Below, piece by piece: positions 49,203-61,200 of a stretch of DNA of 64,000 bases. The first letter of the stretch is position 1, and every line of letters starts with the position of its first letter. The translations under genes and the position numbers were made by a program. Source of the DNA: Temnopleurus reevesii (Eukaryota > Echinodermata > Echinoidea > Temnopleuroida > Temnopleuridae); assembly GCA_036244855.1 (NCBI GenBank), contig BQKZ01000315.1, positions 106,055 to 170,054 on the forward strand, given 5' to 3'. The notes beneath the pieces were generated by a model. The model was not told where the DNA came from, ran no database searches, and saw nothing but the letters and a program-made list of their open reading frames with translations.

Positions 49203-49640
49203 ACCAAGGGATACTGGCAAATGCCATTGACGGAACGTGCTAAGCAAGTGACTGCATTTGTAACATCAGATGGTCTGTGCCCGTTCGTGGCAGTGCCGTT
49301 CGGGCTTGTCAACACTCCGGCAAGTTACAGCAGGATGAGCACATCACTTTAATAGAGGACTACCTCACGTTGACAACTTCATCAATGACTTTTTAGTTCA
49401 TACAAGTAAATGGGATGAGCATCTAGAAGCACTAAGTAAGAGGATTGATGGAGAGACTAAAGGACGCAAATCGGAAGGCAAAGCCAAAAAAGTGTTTCAT
49501 GGGCTATACTTACTCAGATTGACTTCCTCGGACATCAGCTCAGCAAGGGATGTCTACAGCAAGGGATGTCTACAGCAAGGGATGTCTACAGCAAGGGATG
49601 TCTACAGCCAAACCCAGACAAGCTGATAGACATACATAAT
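49203..49640 (+). pseudogene. Gypsy RT fragment, copy 2 first part
   Basis: GYWQMPLTERAKQVTAFVTS, then VPFGLVNTPASYSRM and diverged FIDDILVHTS-like sequence show the RT palm with several frameshifts. A 16-bp unit (AGCAAGGGATGTCTAC) is repeated four times at about 49546-49609 in the thumb part. The end is interrupted by the LINE insertion. Confidence 0.75.
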
Positions 49641-49642
49641 TT

Positions 49643-50108
49643 AAGAATTAACAGATTGAGAATGCCCTTTTATTGTTAAAACTTTCTCAAACAAAAATCA
49701 TTTTTACAGGGCCACAGTCATGGAATTTGTTGCTAGACACCTTCAGAAACAGTTCAAATATTCATTCTTTTCGAAGGAATTACAATCATATCTTTTGCAT
49801 ACAGAGTAGTTTCATTATTTTTGTAATCTAAATGCAATTTTTCTTCGTTTGTTGTTTTTTGTTCTGTTTTAAAGTGTCTGCCTTCTGATTTTGTATACTT
49901 GTTTAATTGATGCTAAATTTTTTGAAGTGTGGTAAATTTGGGGATTAACCTTTGACAGGTCAATGGCCTTCGTTAATCCCCCACATCCTCCACACTTCAC
50001 TCCTTTTCGCCATTCTATGCTGTATTGTTTTGTCTTATTAATAATGTGCTTTTAATTAGCATTTTATGTATTTTTAAAGTGATGTGAAATAAATTGAATT
50101 GAATTTAT
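49643..50108 (+). mobile_element. 5'-truncated LINE 3' end inserted in Gypsy sequence
   Basis: Contains GPQSWNLLLDTFRNSSNIHS and FRRNYNHIF (CR1-type RT tail), a 3'UTR, and a (TGAATTGAAT)n-like end at 50090-50107. Gypsy sequence that is continuous elsewhere (GACATCCAGAAT then GCACCCAAACC) is split here with a possible short ATAAT duplication. Confidence 0.75.
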
Positions 50109-50963
50109 TGAATAATGCACCCAAACCAAAGACGAAGAAACAGCTAAGATCTTTCTTGGGACTAGCAGGCTACTACAGTCCTACATTTGAATCATCCCAG
50201 AGAGTAATTGATATAATTTCAGAAGAAAGTGGAATATATGGCCCACATCTTCGGAGATTTAAATGCCGTTTCAAGGGTTGCAGCAAAGCAGAGTTCGTAG
50301 AGAAGAAAGTTGTATGGCATCATAATCGACAAGATTTTCGCCAATTTATCTGGAGATCAACATTTTATGGAGATGGACCTTGCCAAGGAATGCTGGCAAA
50401 TGCTGTTAACGAAACGTACCAAGCAACTGACAGAAGATGTAATGTCAGATGGTTTATACCAGTTTGTGACAGTGCCATTCAGGCTTGTCAACACACCAGC
50501 AAGTTTCAGCAGAATGGCGAGGACAGCACTTCAAGGACTACTTCACGTTGACAACTTCATTGATGATATACTAGTTCATACAAGTACATGGGATGAGCAT
50601 CTGGAAGCACTAACAGGATTGATGGAGAGGCTGAAAGGCACAAATCTAAAGGCAAAGCTGAAGAAGTGTTTCGTGGGCCACACTCAGATTGACTTTCTGG
50701 GGCATCAGCTCAGCGAGGAATGTCTAAAACCAAATCCAGAAGTTGACAGACATCCAGAATGCATCCAAACCAGGGACGAAGAAACAGCCAAGATCTTTCT
50801 TGGGACTGGCTGGCTACTACAGGAAGTTTGTAACAAACTATGCTGCAATAGCTGTTCCACTTACCAACAAGACAAAGAAAAGGGAATCGAATCCGATAAG
50901 ATGGGAGAAGCAGAGCTCATTTTCAACACATTTGTCAGAGGTGAAGGTATTTATTTTCTTTGA
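50109..50963 (+). pseudogene. Ty3/Gypsy reverse transcriptase, rearranged copy 2
   Basis: Thumb piece (KTKKQLRSFLGLAGYYSP), QRVIDIISEESGIYG segment, then palm: GDQHFMEMDLAKECWQM, VPFRLVNTPASFSRM and intact FIDDILVHTSTWDEHLEAL near 50555-50610, then thumb (HTQIDFLGHQLSEE; FLGLAGYYRKFVTNYAAI). The 217-codon frame makes this the best preserved RT of this family here. A frameshift in the thumb separates it from the end. Confidence 0.85.
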
Positions 50964-51332
50964 CTAACATCCCTTAATTCTTTTCACTGTACCTGATGTA
51001 CATTCTTGTCTATATTACAGCCAGACTATGAGCTACAATTTGACTGTACTGCTACTTTCATCTTATTGTGAGTGATGTTCAGTAATCTGTGTGATTGTAG
51101 AGAATGATTGGAGTTGCTGTGCAGGAAAGGCTAGACACAGCACGTTGTCTTTTATTGTTGGAGAAGTATGACATTGATTTTTTTTGGTTGGACAATGCCG
51201 ACCCGTCAAATTGTAAGTGGTACCTTTGGATTTCACTTTTTCTCATCTATTTAGTGAAATTAAAGCCTTATTTTAGGCATGGTCTTCTAAGTTACATATT
51301 CTAATAGAAGTGATATACAATTAATTGTATTT
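50964..51332 (+). other. Non-coding block between Gypsy RT and RNase H, copy 2
   Basis: Same block as 43561-43959, with the same splice-like words. Contains PDYELQFDC, which looks like the usual Gypsy PDY..PF stretch before the RNase H, bordered by TATTACAG and TTGTGAGTG. Confidence 0.7.
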
Positions 51333-51784
51333 TAGAGTTTCAGATTTCCAATGCTATGGGACAAATATTTTCTGCCACTGTTCAGGCTTTGGTACTCGGT
51401 CAAGTTAGTTGTAAATTAACTGACGCATCCGACACGGATATCAGAGCAGCCTTGTTGCAGGAGCACAATGGAGAAAAGTTCCCAGTTGCCTATGCAAGCA
51501 AAAAGCTACTGGACTGTGGAAGAGCCTACTCCGCGATAGAGAAGGAATGCTTAGCGATGGTATGGGCAGTAAGGAAATTTGAGCCTTTCTTGTACGGAAG
51601 AGAATTTTTTCTCAAAGTCGACCACCAACTACTGTTAGCGGTTCATAAATCAAAGGTTGCCAATGAAAGAATTCTCCAATGGACATTGTTCTTACAATCA
51701 TATAAATTCTTAATTGTAGCAATAAAGGGCAAGGAAAAACATTGGCACAGACTTCATGAGACACCAAGGAATAGTGCAAGATAA
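51333..51784 (+). pseudogene. Gypsy RNase H, copy 2
   Basis: TDASDTDIRAALLQEHNGEK, AYSAIEKECLAMVWAVRKFE, PFLYGREFFLKVDHQLLLAV, then ERILQWTLFLQSYKF, giving nearly the whole RNase H. Ends soon after at a stop; no integrase follows. Confidence 0.85.
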
Positions 51785-53601
51785 TTCACAAGTAATTTAG
51801 ATTTTTTTTGTTTGTTAATGAAAAAGAAATCAAGCACGATTCTTTTCAGTAATTTCAGGATGTTTGCTGGAAACTGCAGATTGAATTTTACATCTTTCTG
51901 ATTCTAGAATTTCATCAAAATAATTATTTTGCCAATTGTCTCACATATTTCTGCTATTTTAACAAGGACTTCTGATTAATAATAATTCAGGCAAGGTGGC
52001 GGAAATTGCTGTAACTTTATTTACTATAAAAAAAAAATCTTCACCCTAAAAAGTTTCTTAGAGAAGGAGCGATTGTCAGGAGATTTCCTAATCTCGCTTT
52101 CCTCCTTGTAATTGATTTCAAATATTTCTTTCACCATGCAAATGTAAGCGCATGGCAAATTACCTTCAATTTCTTTTCGTAGACAGAGAACATATTTCAT
52201 GTTCGCTTATGGCGTTTGTCTATAACTGAATTATTTTTAATTTGTTTGCCTTGCACAAGGATTGCAATTAACCAATGATGCAATAACAGCACGATCAATT
52301 AACGAGCATGATTGATTGGGCTGATTGCAAAAGCAAATTTTAAAAGGGCAGCTCAGATTTGGAAATTGAAGCGAGAGGGTTCTGAGGTATAAGGTGTGTG
52401 TTTCAGAGGCAAGGGATGTACATAGGCCATTGTTCAAACACTTCGCAATGAGGTTAATCGGGTCAAACATTTCGAAGGGGATTCAGATTGAGGCCGTGAT
52501 ACATGAGCCCAGTGAAACGACAGACAGTCAAATCAGACCCGAAGGACCATAATTGATTGGATGAATAGATAATATTGTATCATATCTTATGCTACGCTGA
52601 ATGTTCCATTTCGTCGACTGCAGGTAGCACCTGGAATAGGAAAGCAAAACAAACTCAAGATCCTACACAGCCAAAACTATCCCAACATCGGTAGCTATAA
52701 ACTCTTAAGAACATTACTACTGCAGACTTTCAAACTAACTATCGTAAACCAGGATTTAAATCAGCAGATCAATCATTTTTTTTTTGCAAGTCACTGTCAG
52801 GTTTATATGGATGGGTCATTTATTTTAATGTAAGAAATCTTCATGGAAGTGTTAATTTTCATGTATTTTTTTTCAACTCAATTATTGTTTCAATCAAAAT
52901 GCCTATTTCATTCTTGTACCTTGTACTTTTGGGCAATCTCTGGTGACATCTGTGATCCTCATAGCCTTGTAGCAATGGTGGACCAGTCTACAATATGATG
53001 CTTGGCATGCAACACACGGGCATTGCAAGACATTGCTCTAGCTTTTTACCTTGTCAACCTCTACGTCTGATATTCATACAGTACATGAATTTTTTTTATC
53101 AACACAAAGCTATTTCCTACGTTTTATCTATAGACAGCAGTAGCGGCCATTAACGTATTTTGCAAAGGTTGTCATTTTCTAACAAAATTACTTTGAGGGC
53201 CCCAGAACCTCAACTGACATGTCTAAAAAAAAGATTTAAGTGTATAAAATAGAATAACTATATTTTTCACTTGTATTTCAGAGCACATGAGCTTCCACTT
53301 TGGCTGTCCATAGATCAAATGTCCATCTTAAAATAGTGTTTGAATTGTAAAGTGAATGCCCGGTACTATTGCACACAAACATCGCTAGCTACAAGCACCT
53401 GTTTGTTACAAACCATCTTGGTGTCTGGGTATATCTGATTTGCTCTGGTTGTTAATCTGCTGTACACATCCTCAGTAGAATTCTTTCGCACAACTCAAGG
53501 TACTTTACTTTGTGGATAGACCAGATGAAAACCATTTTGTAAAGCATATCCTTGGAGGTGAATGGCAAAGAGTCTAACTCCTACTATTGCTTGAGCTGTA
53601 C
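51785..53601. other. Intergenic stretch and MOCS3 downstream side
   Basis: No gene or clear repeat recognised. The MOCS3 3'UTR should run leftward from 53601; the polyadenylation site was not fixed. Confidence 0.4.
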
Positions 53602-55125
53602 TTAGTACTCTGGGAAATTGGTATCTACTTGATGAGCCCATGCTGTTAATCCTCCTGATACATCTTTGATTGTGACTGGTAAAGAGTCTAATTCCTTGCG
53701 TAGCTTGAGAACTGCCTTCTGAGAGTCGTTCCCTCTTCTGCATACAATGTATACTGTGTATAAAGAAAAAGAAAAGGTAGAATATAGTAGCTTAAATCTA
53801 TCTATTCATTCATTACCTTATCTTAACAGGGACCCATTGGTGGTCTGTAATCATTTTGTGATTCATAAATTAAAGTTTACAAATTCTAGATGGTGACTTT
53901 CATGGAAATGCATTAAAGTCAATTTGGGGAGATATGGGTCTCCAAATTATCTCATGAGCAGCAGTGAAATATTCAAACTTTTTTCATGACTTCCCCCCCC
54001 CCAAAAAAAAAAAAATTCAAAATTCTCTCAGTTTCCATGACCATAAATTGCTTAATGGAATTTCAATGACCTTGGGAACCCTGTATCATGTTTAACTATA
54101 AATGCAAGTATCCTCTAATTAAATGAGTTAGAATAGCAGAACATTTGAAAAATTGCATTTTTTAGAGGAATTTCTGGTAATACGGCAAATCTTTGAATCT
54201 GTAATATGGACCAACAAGCAACAAAAATTACACTAAAGTAATAGGATCAGAATAGCACAACAAAAATTAATCTTGGCGTATCTGTTTAATACTGAAAACA
54301 TAAAAGGTATTACACAACTTACTTGGAAAAGGGTCTTCATGTTGATGGGCAAGCTGTTCTTCAACTCTTTCCTTTAACTCTGGTATGCCTTTATCATTTT
54401 CTATTTCATCAATTGGCACATCTACGAAGATCAGTTAAGGTAAATTTTTATCCAAAGCTAAATACTGAATGAGTGTATCAGTATTTAAAGAAAGAAATTT
54501 AGTTGGTACAGTTAGATTAAGTCATTAAGGTAGAAATTGAGAATTAAAAAAAATCCAAATCTAAATCAGACTTATTTGTAAATGCATAAGTGTATTTATA
54601 GTGATTATAATTGTTGCAGTACAAAATCTATGTTTATATTCCAGAGTGAATAAATATTCAAACAAAAAGTCCACTATTACATAGAACAATAACTTTTCAT
54701 TTGGAAGAATGCCAAGTAAGAAAATTTGGCAGTAATCCTCAACCATCTGGCTAGCTTTTACATGAACTTTACTTAATATCCGGTCAGAGGGGAAAAAAAG
54801 GGTTAGCTGAGTAAGGATACTGATGCTATCTGGAAGCCTGCAGATCTCAAATTCTATCTCCGGTCTACAGTCGAGCAGCAGACGTGATGAAGAATCTTGG
54901 CTGAGGAGTTTACTGGCAAGGGTCTGAGGGCTGAGTCTATCTTTGGCTTCCAAGAGATGCAATGTAAGGCACTGTGATGAAGAAGAGTAATAATAAATCT
55001 TGATGTGGCTACTGCTGATGACAAGGATAATAGTAGTGATTATGGTTATGGAAATTATGAAGATAATGGTGATGATGATGATGACGATGGTGATGATGAT
55101 GATGATAATGATAATGATAATGATA

Positions 55126-55160
<35 letters not shown>

Positions 55161-55192
55161 AATGATGATGATGATGCTGATGATGGTGTTAT

Positions 55193-55236
<44 letters not shown>

Positions 55237-58200
55237 ATGATGAAGATGATGTTGGCAATGGTGGTGGTGGTAGTGGTGGTAAAAAGGATGAGGAGGAGTA
55301 GGATGTCAATAATGAATGATGATCATCATAATGGTTGAATATTGAATCTTTATAATGCAACTGTTGATTACAAAGATGATAGAGGTGATTATGAATAGGG
55401 CGATGGTGGAGATGATGATGATGATGATGAAGATGGTGACAATGGTGATGAAGTTGATGATGATGATGATGCTGACAGTGATGATGGGAACCAGTAATGA
55501 TAATTAGAATTAGGATAGATTATTACTATGTTAAGTCTGTTAAACATGACTTGAAACAATGGTAATAAAAACACATTAAACATAGTAATCATCTATTCTA
55601 TAATACTTCGTCAGGCATCTTGGATATAACTGGAAACACAAACAAATCAAATTGTAAGATTTACAATACTGCACGCAAGACCTTTTCACGACAATAACAT
55701 TCATACCTTATCAGTTGCACTGGCACCACAGAATTCTTCATAATCGATGAGTTGTGTTACAGAAGGATTATCACCGCATACGACACATGTTGACTTCTTA
55801 GGTCTGAGTTTGATTGTACTGTATGTTCCATCTAACCCATCAAACATTAACAGCTTCTGAGAATATGACGCTGGTAATTACAGGTTAAAGATTATTTTTC
55901 ATTTGCCAAATCTGAAGAATTATGGGATCACAACATGGAATTTGTAAAGTGAAACAAAGTTATGGTTGAGTACAAATTCAAGAGTATTTACAGATGGGGC
56001 ATGCATTATTACAAGTCTCGCTTTTTGCATGCCCCTCCATTTTTCAAATATTAAGCGCTATCAATAAAAATAAATGTTTAATTGATATTAGGTAAATGTT
56101 ATTTTTTTCTATTGTCAAAATCATTATCATTTTATTTTCAAGTAGTGAAACTGTTATAGAAATAGAAAATTAATCAAACCAAATCAGTTCAGAAAACTCA
56201 AATTTAGCATCAGAATAGTCCCTGGATTTCTTGTAAAGCAAGGCTCACATTCCAGTATTCTAGAAAAAAAATTAGCAATCCACATGATTTCCGTGGCTTA
56301 TTCTATATTGTACGGAACAGAGAAAAAAACAATCTATCATTTACTCTTTATCATAAACTTAATCATCCCATTTATTTTGTAACATCAGTATCATATGCCC
56401 ATCAAATGTATTTCTTTATATTCATTTTCATATTGATGGGAAGCAACTTTTTATGTCATAATTTTGCAGGGACCAAATAAAGTATATTTTTTTCTTGAAT
56501 AGGCAAGTTTTACACATACTAGAGCATACAGGATGTTTTTGACAACAGAAAAACTTGTCAACATAGCAACTAGAATGCATGCAAATTGGATTGTACTAAT
56601 GTAGTGCAATTGTTAGTAACAGGTCTACGGAATACCCTGTAACTTTATCCATCGGCAAGAAACCTGCATAAATTTGAACCTAGTTAACTGGCCTATTCAC
56701 TGATCTTTCTTGCGTCACTCTCAAATTTTCTTTCACTACTCAAAAGGATACTGCCTATACCAGCTGCAATCTTGAGAGCTTCTAATGCTTGTATACATCC
56801 AATGATTCCAGGAACTGTAAAAAAAAAAAAAAATTAAAAAGATGAATAAATTATTCATTCACACGCAATACAATGTTTATTCCAACAGCATCACATGCAA
56901 ACAAAATACCATTCAACCATTTTCTTCTTAAATAATACAACCTAAAGTGGAATATTCTAAATTTGTTATAAAAATATGGATGGGGGGGGGGGAGCTAAAT
57001 GTATAAATCCCACAATCTCATAAACAATTCTATTTTTTGAAAATTATCAAAGTTGAGCTAAGCAAAAAGCAAGTCCTTAGTTGTTCCTCATTATTTCATA
57101 ATCAGGGAGGATCTTGCCCATCATTAGTTTAAACGAGTATATTCTTGCTGCAATCTTTCGTTTTTTAACTTCATGTTTACTTTGCTTCTTCGACATGAAA
57201 CAGGTTCAGTTAGACATTTTAACTTCATTGCTGATCATAAATTTATGACAAAGTAAAGAAAAAATATATAAAAAATGTCTTCCACTGACCGAACTTCATA
57301 AAATGTCCAAAATATAACTCGTTGGAGAACGAAACAATTATTTGTGAGGTGTGGATGGGCTAAGAGACTAATTCCATATACTCATTGTTATTTTATTGTT
57401 TATTTAATAAATCCCAAAACTAAACAAACAGTTTAAAAATTTTATTCTTTCCAACTCACCTACTCCCAGGACTCCACCCTCTGAGCAGTTTGTGACAGTC
57501 TCTGCTGGGGGTGGCTTGAGGTACAAACACCGGTAACATGGACCCCCTTGGTGATTATAAACAGTCAGCTGCAGTAATGAAGATGAAATCAATACTTCTT
57601 TGAAGAATTTGATAACATGAAGCACCAAACCCACTTTTGATACCTCAGAGGAAATATATCTTCTATAGTTTTCTGCATACTTGCACAACACAATGTCAAA
57701 AATTGTTTAATAATTGGTTCTCTTCCTGGATAATCATATCAACATGTATCATATAATCCCAGCCATAACACTGATATTCTCCTGAAAATAAAAATCATTT
57801 ATAATGTGCTGCACTCAACTCATTTAGAGTGGATCGATACTTTTAATTTTAAATGCATGAGGACCTCACAACTTGCACGAAATGGTCTTAGCTATCATCT
57901 TCTTGCTAAGACGTCTTAATTTCTTGTGCCACCCTCTTAACATAGACACACACATTGATAAGTCTTTGTTATGAAACTGGCACAAAAAGTTAAGACATCT
58001 TGGTAAGAAGTGGACAGGTAAGACCATTATGTGCCATTGGCCCCTGGGTAATATTCCGCCATATTAATTATGAAGAGTGTTAGGGAGACTTCTACCAAGG
58101 AGTTAATGCCCATTAAAGTATTCTCAGTTATCAGTATTGCTACTATAAAGTGGATACATCCCACAATGAATCAATAATGCTGCACAAGGTTTTCCCATCT

Positions 58201-61200
58201 GAAGTGATTGTATATCAGCCATTTTATATCCCTACATGAAGAATCCACATACAAATAATTTAAAGACTTCGTTCCTCTGTTATGGCTGATCAGTGTTTTT
58301 CGGTTCTGAAAACTAAATCACTGACAAGTTTATTTATGAAACACTTTATTGTTCTTTACCTGTCCTTCAAACCTGAGAGCACTGCCAGACACTAGTGGTT
58401 TACCAGCTAGAACACAGGCATCGTTTAGAAGATATCTTGTAGCTACATTATCTGTACAGTCCAATACCATGTCATATGTGTGATAAAGTCATTAAGGAAT
58501 TGAATTCATTTGTGTTTAGATTGTACAGAAAAGTATAGTTTACCATAATTAATATTTTTTATATTCCGCTTGAGCATAAAGCCGCCTTTTGCCCAATTTC
58601 TTTGAGCTGTCACAGGTGATGAATGAGTTTCACACTGACTACATGTGGGTGGAATGTTGATATGAAAAATTGTATACAATATTGTACGATGAATGTGAGG
58701 GCAACAATCATGCAACCATTACAAATCAAATTGGTAAATACATTTTTAAACGCCTTCCCTTGACTTCCACAAATCATAGAATGATATCCATACATCCTTT
58801 GTCCCTTATTTCTTCTCAGTGGCAGAATCAAAATCTTGCAATCTTTGAAATCACTTACTCTGAAAATAAAACCCCAATAAAACAAGACACATTGCTTCCC
58901 CTAGTTATTCCCCTAGTTACTTCTTTAATCGTAATCATTTTCGTAATTTTCTTAATTTTCTTAATAATTTTCTTAATAATTTTCTTTTCTGGAAGCGTTG
59001 TGGTGTAGTGGCTCTGACACCCGCCTTTCAATTAGAGGGCCACAGTTTGAGTCCCATTCATGGCGTTAATATCCTTCAGCAAAAAAAAATTATCCACAAA
59101 GATGCACTATAACCAGGTGTGATTGGAGACCAGTATTGAAAGATACATACAGGTATCAGAAATCTATCTCATCACATTAAAGCATCCATGGGCCTATTGA
59201 AGTTAGGCATATTGATTGCACGTTAGTGCAAGAAATCAGACTATATAAAAAGGATATTGTTTTATGATGTCCAAAGCATTATTCCTGTCCAGTTGAGTAT
59301 GGTAGGTTTGGCATCGCACTGATGAATTCAAGCTGTTGAAATATTAAATCACAATATTAATAACTCAAATCATTCAGCATGACTCCTCGATATTCGTTGA
59401 AACTCAAATCAGGTCAAACAAACTGATGGACAGCAGACTCGGAGCAAGCTTGGATTTTTTGTTCACATCTTAGAGACTGTTAACTTTTACTCTTTATATT
59501 CAACTCCTATATCATACCCTTTCATAAGTCTGAATTTGACCTTCCTAAACTCTGCTCTTCGTATGAAATGTCTATAAAGATCCTAGTTCTTGATTTAATC
59601 GAGTCAGACTTCAAGTATCATAGCATAAGTTCTGTGTATAGGTATATGTCGATGAAGCATGTTTCATTTGAGTTCTCAGGACTTAAAATCCTACAACATT
59701 ATCATTAATTTATATTTTTATTTACATACCCTTTCACACTTGACTTGATAGAGTCCGACTTGGACCATCCAACTCTCTGCTCTGTATGTAGTATCTGTCT
59801 ATGGAGATTACTCAGTTCAACTTCATCATAATCCACTACTCCAAGTCTTCCTAAATAAAAATGAATCGACAGATAATAGAATCATATAAAGGAAATACAC
59901 ACCTTGATGTTTACCTTGGGTTTTATATAACCTGTTACAAAAATAGTTTTCTTTGATTTTTTTTTTTTTACAGTTAACCTAATATAAAACTATAACATAG
60001 CATTTCACATGTAATCTGCACTGACAAATCGATACCAGGTTTGCATCTTTGTAAGCAAATCCGAATTCCTGGTGCAAGTTTACACCCACTATACAGGTTT
60101 TTAACACAATTGCATTTTACAAATAGAAAACCTACTAAATTTAAAAGCTTCACTATCAGAAAATTTGAATAATCATCTTGGAGAAAAAAAGAGAATAATC
60201 CAAATAAAATGAGATAAAAGATACATTCTGTTTAGAAGATGTTTAGATTTTGGATGAGCCATTTTGGATCAAAATTGTATGGGCAACATTTGGGTAACAG
60301 TTATCAATTATAAAAAAAACAATTCTCATTATGTATGGTTGCTAAATTGCAGAATCCTTTTTTCATCAAAATGACATTATGTTATCTGAAAGCCTAACAG
60401 AATATACAGCTTTATCAAAAGTTATATTGAATCAATCACTCTCTTTAGTACAGGTTTATTATGAATATTATGTTTTTCATCTACAATAATATTCTTATTT
60501 TCAGTGTACTACAAAATAACATCTCAGTTTCAGAAAGTATAAAAAAAACTTTCAGAAGAATTACCAACATTCAAATCAGGCACTCCGTAGATGCAGATTA
60601 GCCAAAAAAGATGTCGGAAATGAAGTCTGCTTTCAATCAGTGAAATGTTTCATCTCATTCAATAATTACAAGAAAGAAACTTTAATGTTTGGAATGATGA
60701 AAGTCAGGACTTGTAAAGACGACTTCACTGGAAGTCATACAAATGTTAAGATAAGATGTAATTTGACAACAAATTAGGGTATTCTCCCAAATTTCCAAAT
60801 AACTATGACATACCCTCTTAATAGGCAAGATGCAGAGCATGGGCCTCACATCCAAAAGGTTAAACATGGTACTTCGGGGTATCTATTTCAACATCCACTT
60901 ACCTATCCCAGCTGCAGCAAGGTATATGGCTGCAGGACACCCTAGTCCACCGGCGCCTACAATCAATGCTGACGAATTAACTATGCTCAGCTGGCCTGTA
61001 AAAGAAACAAACGCAAGTTGATTAAATAATACTCATTATGGAGATCATTAGCTTATAAAGAACACTGACTTAAAGTAAAGTGTTTCCAAACAACAGACAA
61101 CACTCGGATATTGTGATGAAAGTGCAATCAATCCGTGCAAGTACTATTCAAAGATAGGTCTGTCTGTTATCCCATGCCTTTTTTTTTTCGAATTCAAGGA

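Noticed and set aside
49546..49609. Short regular repeats as a CRISPR array
   Set aside because: Units are directly adjacent without spacers, inside a eukaryotic retroelement relic.
55000..55338. Open frames rich in Met or Asp
   Set aside because: Direct translation of the GAT microsatellite, lying in a MOCS3 intron.
58360..58500. Ordinary GT-AG model for MOCS3 exon 5
   Set aside because: No AG acceptor lies upstream in a usable position, an in-frame TGA precedes the exon, and the AT-AC model restores the conserved protein exactly.
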